A stretch of 64,000 nucleotides of DNA from Nothopassalora personata. Taxonomy: Eukaryota > Ascomycota > Dothideomycetes > Mycosphaerellales > Mycosphaerellaceae. Numbering within the stretch: the first letter of the stretch is position 1; each line of letters begins with the position of its first letter. The notes under the pieces were generated by a model. That model was given only the letters and a program-made list of their open reading frames with translations. It made no database searches and was not told the origin of the DNA. This document shows positions 1 to 6,935 of the stretch, one piece after another. The position numbers and the translations under genes were made by a program. The stretch is from the NCBI GenBank assembly GCA_033816765.1, contig CM066292.1, forward strand, positions 2,852,001-2,916,000, given 5' to 3'.

Positions 1-2
1 GT

Positions 3-845
3 GCACCTAAGGTGTCTACGCCGGAGACGTTCGACGGGACCAAGGACAAACTGGAGGCTTTTCAACTGCAGGTTCAGTTGTACCTTCACTTCAACGCACA
101 CCAGTTTCAAGGCGAGGCTTCTAAAGTCTTGTACGCCGCATCCTTCCTACGAGGAAAAGCAGCTAGAGGATTCCGACCATACCTCAAGGACTGGCTACAC
201 AACCAGGGCGAGGGAGAAACACCGAAAACGGAAACTCGAAAAATTTTCCACGACTACGACGAGTTTGAGACGAAACTCGATGATCTATACGGGATACCAA
301 ATGAGGAGGTATACGCCGACCGACATATCCGACAACTTCGACAGACTACTTCTGTAGCGCTGTACGCCTCAGAATTCCAAGGATATGCCGCCGACCTGGA
401 ATGGAACGACGCAGCTTTGCGATCGCAGTTCTACCTCGGGCTGAAAGACAACGTCAAAGCCGAACTATCCCGAAACGCCAGCGTCGTTACGCTAGGGGCG
501 ATGATCAAGGCAGCAAAGGAGATCGACGAAAGGCTCCAGGAGTTGAGGTACGACCGACACGTACAGCCTGGATACCAGAGACCCGCCGCGGGCGGAAGAG
601 GGGGCTTCAAGGCCAGAAGTCAGGACCCTAATGGTTACGGAGACCCAATGGAATTGGACGTAACGGAACGTAGGACAGGAAGGGGGCTGAAGAGCAAAGG
701 TTCCACCTGCTACGTATGTGGCGAGCGAGGCCATTTTGCAAGGAACTGCAAGAAAAAGAACATGGTTAGCCGCGAGTTCAACGCAATGATTCGCGAAGAG
801 AATGCATACCAGGAATGCGAGAGCTTTCTCTCGAAATCTGCCTAG
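3..845 (+). CDS. Gag-like protein with CCHC zinc knuckle (5'-partial)
   Basis: This is the capsid/nucleocapsid polyprotein of element 1. The frame is open at the left edge, so the true start is upstream; the first in-frame start-like codon is GTG at 12. The roughly 200-residue N-terminal part is helical and looks like a retrotransposon gag capsid region. Near residue 235 it has a retroviral-type zinc knuckle, CYVCGERGHFARNC (C-x2-C-x4-H-x4-C). An RG-rich linker precedes the knuckle. The ORF ends at TAG 843-845 and is not followed by protease or reverse transcriptase. The family is clear from the knuckle and layout. The protein could serve its own element or be packaged by a related autonomous one. 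Confidence 0.8.
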   Translation, partial: APKVSTPETFDGTKDKLEAFQLQVQLYLHFNAHQFQGEASKVLYAASFLRGKAARGFRPYLKDWLHNQGEGETPKTETRKIFHDYDEFETKLDDLYGIPNEEVYADRHIRQLRQTTSVALYASEFQGYAADLEWNDAALRSQFYLGLKDNVKAELSRNASVVTLGAMIKAAKEIDERLQELRYDRHVQPGYQRPAAGGRGGFKARSQDPNGYGDPMELDVTERRTGRGLKSKGSTCYVCGERGHFARNCKKKNMVSREFNAMIREENAYQECESFLSKSA

Positions 846-949
846 CAGAAACGACCTGACGATAAAGGCATCAAACAGCGGCTTCTTGATTTGATGACCT
901 AGGACACAGAAGTCAACACTACGACACGGAAAACAGATAAAGGACGAAC

Positions 950-1510
950 TTACGACGAGACCAACTCCGAGAAGGATTCAGGAAGGAGGAGATTCCCATC
1001 CAAGGACAAGCTAGGGTCGAAGACCGAAGGATCGGAGGCAGGAAACCACCAGTCTTCCGGGATGGAAGGCGGAGCGGCCTCGAGCTCCCCTTGTTCTAAC
1101 ACTTGGATGCTCGCCTCCTCGACAGCGATCGCCTCGCCCTCGCGCTTTTCGTGCAGCTCAAGCTGACGACGAAGACGCGCCTCCTTCGCATAGGCTGCCG
1201 CGATCTCTTCACTCTTGCGAACGAGATCATGACGGACCGCTTCAAGCTCACGGGTGAGCTTGTCCCGTACGGACTGAAGGGACTTCCACTCAGCAGGAGT
1301 GACTCGCACGTCACAACCCTTGATGTTGTGTTCGTTGCACTCCGAACAGCGGCCCGATTTGATGTGGACACGGCACACCTTTTTCTCACGAGTGCAGAAA
1401 GAGCACGACTTGACCATAGTAATCCCGTTCTCTCGAATGAACTTGGCAAGCTTCTTGCGACGATGCGTACTGGTTTTGGTGACGGGAAGGGAAAGGGAAG
1501 AAGAAGACAT
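950..1510 (-). CDS. Antisense ORF of element 1: Zn2Cys6-like cluster plus coiled coil
   Basis: This 186-aa ORF runs against gag, between gag and the 3' LTR. Residues about 35-67 contain six cysteines spaced C-x2-C-x6-C-x8-C-x2-C-x7-C, starting CSFCTREKKVC. This fits the fungal Zn(II)2Cys6 binuclear cluster consensus. A basic stretch (THRRKKLAK) precedes the cluster. A long charged segment rich in E, K, R and L (about residues 75-125) looks like a coiled coil, and the tail is acidic. The layout is that of a small DNA-binding regulator, but that is inference, because such clusters can also bind RNA or protein. A RIP-mutated homologue lies at 1903-2108. A different family has an analogous gene at 18693-19463. 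Confidence 0.65.
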   Translation of the reverse strand: MSSSSLSLPVTKTSTHRRKKLAKFIRENGITMVKSCSFCTREKKVCRVHIKSGRCSECNEHNIKGCDVRVTPAEWKSLQSVRDKLTRELEAVRHDLVRKSEEIAAAYAKEARLRRQLELHEKREGEAIAVEEASIQVLEQGELEAAPPSIPEDWWFPASDPSVFDPSLSLDGNLLLPESFSELVSS

Positions 1511-1570
1511 CGTTGGATGACAAAGTTGGAAAGGAATGACATCTTGTAAGCTTCGGGACGAAGCTAGGCT

Positions 1571-1583
1571 AGAAGGGGGATGG
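1571..1583 (+). other. Polypurine tract of element 1
   Basis: AGAAGGGGGATGG lies directly against the first base of the 3' LTR. This is the expected position for the plus-strand primer. The same tract with one change precedes the related LTR at 2206. Confidence 0.75.
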
Positions 1584-1902
1584 TGTTACGGATCGGTCTG
1601 GGGAAGCCCGTAGCCAACCAATCGATGCCAGCAGACCAGCGGATGCACCCGATATGCAGAGTGCTCTCAGTGCTCTCGGGTGCTCTCTCGAGAGAGCAGA
1701 GAGAGCAGAGAGAGCAGGAAAGATCACGCCAAGACACGGCACTATATAGACGACGCTCTTTTGCAAGTAGATAGGAGCCTCGTGCTCAACTCATTTTAAG
1801 TATACACCATATACTGTTTGGGACCACTACCTTCTCAACGAGTCAGAGACATCACTGCAAAGATCCAAGCCCAGTTGGGATAACGTACAGCGGTTCCTAA
1901 CA
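1584..1902 (+). repeat. 3' LTR of element 1 (319 bp)
   Basis: The LTR begins TGTTACGG and ends CCTAACA, with TG...CA ends and TGTTA/TAACA inverted termini. It contains a GAGAGCA-type purine repeat near the middle and a TATATAG box around 1744. An almost identical 319-bp copy in inverted orientation lies at 10508-10826 as a solo LTR. The main visible differences are in the CTCTCGAGAG stretch. Confidence 0.85.
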
Positions 1903-2108
1903 CTCGACTACTCCGCCTTTATAACCCGAATATTACAATCCTTCTTATTCCCCTTAGTGTAGGCACCGCATCTCCCGGAGCTTACGAGCACGCGATAGAT
2001 CGTCTTCGACTCTTAATAGTTGGAACACGCCTATACTATAGTGGTTCTAAATAACTCGATTCGTTAGGATTGCTCGGCGCGACGGATAGTACTTAACTTC
2101 TTAGGCAT
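1903..2108 (-). pseudogene. RIP-mutated antisense six-cysteine ORF of element 2, truncated
   Basis: Read on the minus strand from an ATG at 2108, this fragment is a decayed homologue of the antisense ORF of element 1. It keeps the motif order C-x2-C-x6-C-x8-C-x2-C-x7-C, with two of the six cysteines now Tyr (TAT and TAC, each one G-to-A step from Cys). The block SSGRC and the segment after the last cysteine (IRV) also align with element 1 (KSGRC, VRV). Several TAA/TAG codons replace Gln or Trp codons, as RIP would produce. The ORF is cut at 1903 by the insertion of element 1; the remainder should lie left of the window. Confidence 0.6.
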
Positions 2109-2531
2109 AATAAAGAAAAGGACGACGAACCGTTATAAACCTCGAAGATAACGGGTAAACCCTTATTTTATAAGCTCGGGACGAGCTAGACTAGAAGGGG
2201 AATGGTGTTACGGAATGACCGATAGGAAGGGTATAGCTAACTAATCCGGTCTTGTAGCTAGCGGGCGCTCCCGTAGAAGCGCTCCCGAAGTGCTCTCTAC
2301 GGCTCTCTAAGATTTCGGCTAAGATAGCGAAGAACGCGAGAGAGTACGCGAGAGCGCGACGAGCGAGCTCCCTAGTGCTCTCTATGGACCTCTTACCTAT
2401 TAGGAAAGGTAGTAGAGGGCATAAGAGAGCATAGGAGAGTACCTAAGGAGAAACGTATGTATTTAGGAACGCTAAGAAACCCTTATAGTTTTAATGCGTT
2501 TAACTTATGTTACGATCTCACTAATTGGAAT

Positions 2532-2692
2532 TGACACGGACAAGACAGCAACAGGGCGCAAACGTGTATTAGCCTTAGTATCGAGTAAGTTCTACGAAGA
2601 AGAGAAGTAAGAAGTCGCGAGAAGCGCGTGATAAGATCGGGCCCGAGGTCACGTGACACCGAAGTGCGTCTGTGCAAAGGTAAACCGTGACA
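2532..2692 (-). repeat. LTR of miniature element (3' LTR in element sense)
   Basis: 161 bp, identical by eye to 3795-3955. It starts TGACACGG and ends CCGTGACA, and is bounded on the outside by GGAAT. Confidence 0.9.
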
Positions 2693-2813
2693 CCACCCCC
2701 CCTCTCAAACCGCCGTACGCCCTCGTACGCGTGAACAATCGCAATGGGGTATATCCATCGCCATTACCCAATTCAATCCAATCCAATGTATATCTTGCCG
2801 CAGCAAGCCTTAA

Positions 2814-3425
2814 GCGAAGACAGTATCACACCGCAGTGTGCCTTGTGTCCACCAACTGTATATCAAGCCTCAGCTTGCCTCAAGTTGTATCTGCGAAGAC
2901 AGTATCACACCGCAGTGTGCCTTGTGTCCACCAACTGTATATCAAGCCTCAGCTTGCCTCAAGTTGTATCTGCGAAGACAGTATCACACCGCAGTGTGCC
3001 TTGTGTCCACCAACTGTATATCAAGCCTCAGCTTGCCTCAAGTTGTATCTGCGAAGACAGTATCACACCGCAGTGTGCCTTGTGTCCACCAACTGTATAT
3101 CAAGCCTCAGCTTGCCTCAAGTTGTATCTGCGAAGACAGTATCTTCGTTACGACGGAGAGAAACTAAGACTCTCTCTCTCGAAAAATACAAGCCTCAAGC
3201 GAAGACAGTATCACACCGCAGTGTGCCTTGTGTCCACCAACTGTATATCAAGCCTCAGCTTGCCTCAAGTTGTATCTGCGAAGACAGTATCTTCGTTACG
3301 ACGGAGAGAAACTAAGACTCTCTCTCTCGAAAAATACAAGCCTCAAGCGAAGACAGTATCACACCGCAGTGTGCCTTGTGTCCACCAACTGTATATCAAG
3401 CCTCAGCTTGCCTCAAGTTGTATCT
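2814..3425. repeat. Tandem array of 79-bp and 69-bp units inside the miniature element
   Basis: Units beginning GCGAAGACAGTATC start at 2814, 2893, 2972, 3051, 3130, 3199, 3278 and 3347. Spacing is 79, 79, 79, 79, 69, 79, 69, 79, an A-A-A-A-B-A-B-A order. The A unit contains CACACCGCAGTGTG, an imperfect palindrome. The B unit carries TTCGTTACGACGG and a CTCTCTCTCTC tract instead. The copies look identical, which implies recent expansion or gene conversion. The array has no stop in several frames because 79 is not a multiple of 3, so the long ORFs across it are not evidence of a protein. Confidence 0.9.
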
Positions 3426-3712
3426 GCGCTCCGCCGGTGCTCCTCTTGCTGACGAGCCTGCTCAGCACCATCTCGGCCCTGAGTCTCGTCTTGTGTCTCT
3501 TGCGCCATCTTGCGCAGTCGTTCTACACCCTGGGTGTCGTCGAAATCCGGATTCCACTCTGACTCGTCTTCCACCTCACGTTGTCCTTCGGTTAGTGTGC
3601 CGTTCTGTCGTTGGCGCGCGTCGCGGAGGAACTTCTTCGTGAGTAGGTTAAGGTTCAGGTTGGGAATGAATTAGGATTCGTCTGCTCCGAGTGTCGTCTG
3701 GTTTGCGGCCAT
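3413..3712 (-). pseudogene. Decayed gag N-terminus of the miniature element
   Basis: On the minus strand an ATG at 3712 opens MAANQTTLGADES, meets one TAA (3673-3671), and continues in the same frame for about 85 codons to TGA at 3415-3413. The second part is rich in Arg, Gln, Glu and Asp (for example FLRDARQRQNGTL and QGVERLRKMAQE), as in the N-termini of fungal gag proteins. It stops at the edge of the tandem array. It sits just downstream of the 5' LTR and primer site in element sense, where gag should start. The gag identity is inferred from place and composition. Confidence 0.5.
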
Positions 3713-3783
3713 TCGGACTCGGTGTCGCACGCGCGTTTCTGTGCACACGTGGTCGGGGTGATCGCTTGCGGCGATCGAGCGCG

Positions 3784-3793
3784 GTAGAACTTA
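3784..3793 (-). other. Putative self-priming primer-binding site of the miniature element
   Basis: GTAGAACTTA lies one base from the inner edge of the 5' LTR (element sense is minus). It is the perfect 10-nt complement of TAAGTTCTAC inside the same LTR at 3849-3858. No tRNA-type TGG start is seen. This matches the arrangement of Tf1-like elements, in which the 5' end of the RNA folds back to prime minus-strand synthesis. Confidence 0.5.
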
Positions 3794-3794
3794 A

Positions 3795-3955
3795 TGACAC
3801 GGACAAGACAGCAACAGGGCGCAAACGTGTATTAGCCTTAGTATCGAGTAAGTTCTACGAAGAAGAGAAGTAAGAAGTCGCGAGAAGCGCGTGATAAGAT
3901 CGGGCCCGAGGTCACGTGACACCGAAGTGCGTCTGTGCAAAGGTAAACCGTGACA
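3795..3955 (-). repeat. LTR of miniature element (5' LTR in element sense)
   Basis: 161 bp, identical by eye to the copy at 2532-2692. It is followed by the GGAAT target duplication at 3956-3960. Confidence 0.9.
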
Positions 3956-4076
3956 GGAATATACTCTTACTCTAATTATTCATCTTCGCTCAGTTTGCTT
4001 TAGCCTCTCTGAAGAATACCGCCACGTGACTTGACTTATCTCTCTTTTAAGATTAGCCCTAGAACGAGACATAACA

Positions 4077-5111
4077 CTCTATAGCGTTAGTATCTACTAC
4101 TACTATCTATACTAGTTTATTAGAACCTACTATAACTGTAGTATTGTCAATAGATTCGTTACTTATAGTCGCTACGGTACCTACTACAATTTACGTAAAC
4201 CTCGCTCTACCGACACGAAGTAAATACGGTAGCTACTATAAGGTAGTACTACTACCGGAGCTGTGCTTATAACTAATCGATTAATAGTAGTATTACGATC
4301 TACGTACTTATAAGCACTTGGTTCTTGTGCATTAGCTCGACTATATTGCCTCGGTCTACCTCTCTACTTACGCCTATTGTCTAGTATCGTAGATAGATCC
4401 TATGTTCGTAGTATAACCTTAATAATCGTTATAAGCGGCGTAGTAGACTTGTTAATATACTAGTGCCTTATAAACTGCTTAGGCTTTAGTTTAAGGTAAC
4501 TAATATACTCCTCTTACGTTATAAACTAGTGCTTACACTTAATGCCCTAAGAGTAAGTGAATTAGCCGCTATAATAAGACTTCGTAGTACGTTTACCGTC
4601 TCGAATCTCCTATAACTCCTTATGTCTAAGCTGTCGTTGTTTAATAGCTTTTTATATAGCCTTACGGTAAATATAACTATTACATTATTAATACTCGGGC
4701 TTACGAAACGCTATAGGGATTCGAGCCTACTCTTAACTATGTTTATGTAGTATCTCTCGTAGTCTTAGCTACTACTATGGCATAAGCTTTTAGAATAAAG
4801 TAAGGATATTGTAACGCTTACTAACGAGCTATTTCTTTATAGTTAAGTACGTAGCCTCCGCTCGAGATGTTATATACTGTCCGTACTAGGGGAACTTATT
4901 AATCTAGTAGTGTAGTAAGCTCTCCTTATAGTACTAGTATTTACGTACTAGATAAGCCTAGAGGTCTCGTACCTTCTTATTACTATAGTTCTTTATACTA
5001 TCGTTAATCGCTTACTACTTATCGACTGTCTTCGCCTATACTACCTTACGAAAGGTCTCTAAGAAAGCGATAGCTTTAGGGGCGTCTTCGTAGTACGTAA
5101 TCTTACCGTAT
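4077..5111 (-). pseudogene. RIP-mutated Mutator-like transposase, C-terminal piece
   Basis: Read on the minus strand and allowing for TAA/TAG where CAA/CAG stood, the piece runs through a segment like NKFPQYGQYITSRAEATYL. This resembles the end of the DDE region in MULE/FAR1 transposases (compare the usual SR.E....LK). A basic tail with RGRPRQYSR, an AT-hook-like motif, follows. It continues from the piece at 12539-13434, from which it was separated by insertion of copy A at 5112. Stops are too many to code. The gene's end toward 4077 is not clear, because element 2's LTR abuts here. Confidence 0.6.
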
Positions 5112-5307
5112 TATAAGGGGTAGCCTAGTAGCTAACCCTTACATGTAGCCTTATATGTAACATACGGTCGCGACCGGCTACTAAGCCGTACGTAACACGT
5201 ATACCTACACCTTACGACGCGCGATACGTCTTAAATAAAAGGTAAGAATTAGTTCATCTACGACTAGTAGGTCGTAGGCGTGCTATACATTACGACATCC
5301 CTTAACA
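5112..5307 (+). repeat. 5' LTR of copy A
   Basis: 196 bp, TATAAGGGG...CCTTAACA, aligned to the 197-bp LTRs of copy B with RIP-type changes and one deleted base in the CCCC run near the right end. Confidence 0.85.
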
Positions 5308-5344
5308 GTTCTAATTCTTCTTTTCGTTATAATCTATATACGCT

Positions 5345-6935
5345 ATAGAGCCCGATCGCGACGCATACGACGGCGAGTCGCCTACGCCGCCCCTAAGCCC
5401 TAGAGCATAGTAGTAGGCGCGTCGTGTAGCCTTAGTTACGAGAAGAGAGGCCTTACGGGCTAAGATTAAAGAGTAAGAGATATAGTAGGAGATCGAGCGG
5501 TTAGAGATCTTACGGGACGTAAGCGTGCCGCCGGCGGACCCTTAGGGCGAATCCGGCGGAGAACTATCCCCTACTCCCCCTCCTCTATCTATAGTAACTA
5601 ACGATAATATCGTAGCTCGAGGCGCGGTCGTATCGTATACGACACGTTTACGTCTTAAAGAACCTACGCCTTTTAGAGGGGACTCGATTAAGAAAGTACG
5701 GGTATTCCTAAGGGAGCTCTCTCTTATCTTTACCCTCTTAGGCGGCACGTATACGACGAACGAGTTAAAGGTTCTATATAGGGTTATGTACCTAAGCGGA
5801 GAGATAAGTAAGCGATAGTACGCTAACTATAGCGTCCTTAACCTTAAAGGGTATATATACTAGGACTTTAAGGAGTTCTATCGAGACGTATACGGTAACC
5901 CTATAAACCGCGTGCTTAACGTAATATTAGAGTATAAGGCGGTAAAACAGAAGGATAACTAGATAGTACGTTAGTTTACGACTAAGCTAGATGTTATAGA
6001 GGATTAGTTAGGGGACTATACGGAGGTGTAACGCGTGCAACATATGCTCGCTAAGCTTACGCCTAGCCTACGGTCCGCAATCGTTAAGTTTTATAACATC
6101 CTAACAATTAGAGAGGAACTAGTAATCCTAGCTTCGCGTATTGAAAGTACGGAGCGTAGTAGCGGAGGGCACGACCGCGGGTAGTATAGTCGCCGTAGGC
6201 GAGAGACTAAGGGCGACTAAGGGCGAAGCGATCGTAGCTCGAAGTAGTAGAAGTATAGTTAGGCGTCGCGCGACCCGGGTACGAGTTACTAGCGGGACGC
6301 CGGCGGATCGTCTATAACCTTCGATAGGACTAAAGCGGAGTGCTATAGATGCTATAAGAAGGGTCACATTAAGACGGATTACCCGAATAGGCACCTATAG
6401 AAGGACCGTAACGCGTAAGCGGTTCGTAGGGTAGACGCTACTGTTATTGTCTCGTTCCAGGGCTAGTCTCAAAAGAGAGATAAGTCAAGTCACGTGGCGG
6501 TATTATTCTTTGGAGAGGCTGAAGCAAGCTGAGCGAAGATAAATGATAGGAATAAGAGTTGTATTCCAATCAGTGAGATAGTAACATGAGTTGAACGCAT
6601 CAGAACCATAAGGGTTTCTAGCGTTCCTAAATACAAAGGAGATAGAGCGTTTGCTCTCCGTGCTCTCCATGCTCTCCATGCTCTCTCGAGATCACCGAGA
6701 TTAACGAGATCAAGGAGATCACTTCAGTTGCTCTCTCGGTTCCTTGGTTTTATTCCTGCGGGTGAGAGAGCACTTCTCGGGCGGAAGCGCCCACCAATTG
6801 TGGAGGTCTGATTGGTTAGCTTCCTTCAGCCCCAGATCAGAACCGTAACAGCTACGAAGGCTCTAACTAAGAAGGGTAGCGACTAGGGAAAAGGTAGAGG
6901 ACTAGAAGTAGGTCGCTCCTAAGTCCGAGTTTTCC
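5345..6935 (+). pseudogene. Gag pseudogene of copy A, split by a solo LTR
   Basis: This aligns with gag of copy B (13669-14836), but the start is ATA and many TAG/TAA codons replace CAG/CAA/TGG. The same TAG seen in copy B after the first 65 codons is present here (about 5541). At the point where copy B has an extra G (about 14308), copy A has none and is in frame, so copy A preserves the ancestral reading there. The zinc-knuckle region is recognisable near 6340 (TGCTATAGATGCTATAAGAA). A 409-bp solo LTR plus target duplication interrupts it at 6442-6855. Confidence 0.8.
6442..6850 (-). repeat. Solo LTR (409 bp), element-2-type family, inverted
   Basis: TGTTATTG...CCGTAACA is flanked by perfect GCTAC duplications (6437-6441 and 6851-6855). 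In reverse it starts TGTTACGG and matches the right half of the element 2 LTR. It keeps TG and CA dinucleotides, so it is little affected by RIP although it sits in RIP-mutated DNA. It therefore inserted after copy A decayed, or escaped. A solo LTR is the product of recombination between two LTRs of a once complete insertion. Confidence 0.9.

Larger units (their letters stand above)
1..1902 (+). mobile_element. Element 1: pol-less Ty3/Gypsy-type LTR element, right part
   Basis: This is the right-hand part of an LTR retrotransposon whose 5' LTR lies left of the window. In order it holds a gag ORF (3-845), an antisense six-cysteine ORF (950-1510, minus), a polypurine tract (1571-1583) and a 3' LTR (1584-1902). 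No protease, reverse transcriptase or integrase lies between gag and the polypurine tract, so the copy cannot be autonomous. Unlike its neighbours it is not RIP-mutated and gag is open, which suggests recent insertion. It sits inside the antisense ORF of the RIP-mutated element 2. The 5 bp after the LTR (CTCGA, 1903-1907) would be one half of the target duplication; the other half is outside the window. Confidence 0.8.
2532..3955 (-). mobile_element. Miniature (TRIM-like) LTR retrotransposon with tandem repeats
   Basis: This 1,424-bp element has two 161-bp LTRs that read identically (2532-2692 and 3795-3955) and is flanked by GGAAT target duplications (2527-2531 and 3956-3960). LTR ends are TGACACGG and CCGTGACA. 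Orientation is minus: a pyrimidine run directly after the left LTR (2693-2706, CCACCCCCCCTCTC) is the complement of a polypurine tract, and the primer-binding site is at the other LTR. The interior holds a decayed gag start (3413-3712, minus) and a 612-bp tandem array (2814-3425). There is no pol, so it must be moved by another element's enzymes. Identical LTRs and lack of RIP imply a recent insertion into the older RIP-mutated LTR of element 2. Confidence 0.85.
2193..4076 (+). mobile_element. Element 2: RIP-mutated 3' polypurine tract and LTR, split by a nested element
   Basis: A polypurine tract (AGAAGGGGAATGG, 2193-2205) precedes an LTR starting TGTTACGG at 2206 and ending ATAACA at 4076. 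Without the nested miniature element (2532-3955) and one target duplication, the LTR is about 442 bp. Its right half matches the 409-bp solo LTR at 6442-6850 read in reverse, except that many CA/TG dinucleotides have become TA. The sequence upstream, TAAGCTCGGGACGAGCTAGA, parallels the same region in element 1, so both belong to related subfamilies. Confidence 0.75.

Noticed and set aside
1096..1549. Two 148-aa ORFs (one on each strand) overlapping the antisense ORF of element 1
   Set aside because: They lie in other frames of the six-cysteine ORF, have skewed composition and no motif; treated as shadows.
2814..3425. CRISPR-like direct repeats
   Set aside because: The units are contiguous with no unique spacers, lie inside an LTR element, and the organism is a fungus.
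2653..3562. Three long plus-strand ORFs across the tandem repeats (up to 272 aa)
   Set aside because: The 79-bp unit lacks stops in several frames and is not a multiple of 3, so all frames stay open and give the same peptide blocks in rotation. The element's sense is the opposite strand.
5541..5748. Short minus-strand ORF in copy A gag
   Set aside because: Mirror of a RIP-mutated gag; the same frame exists opposite gag in copy B.
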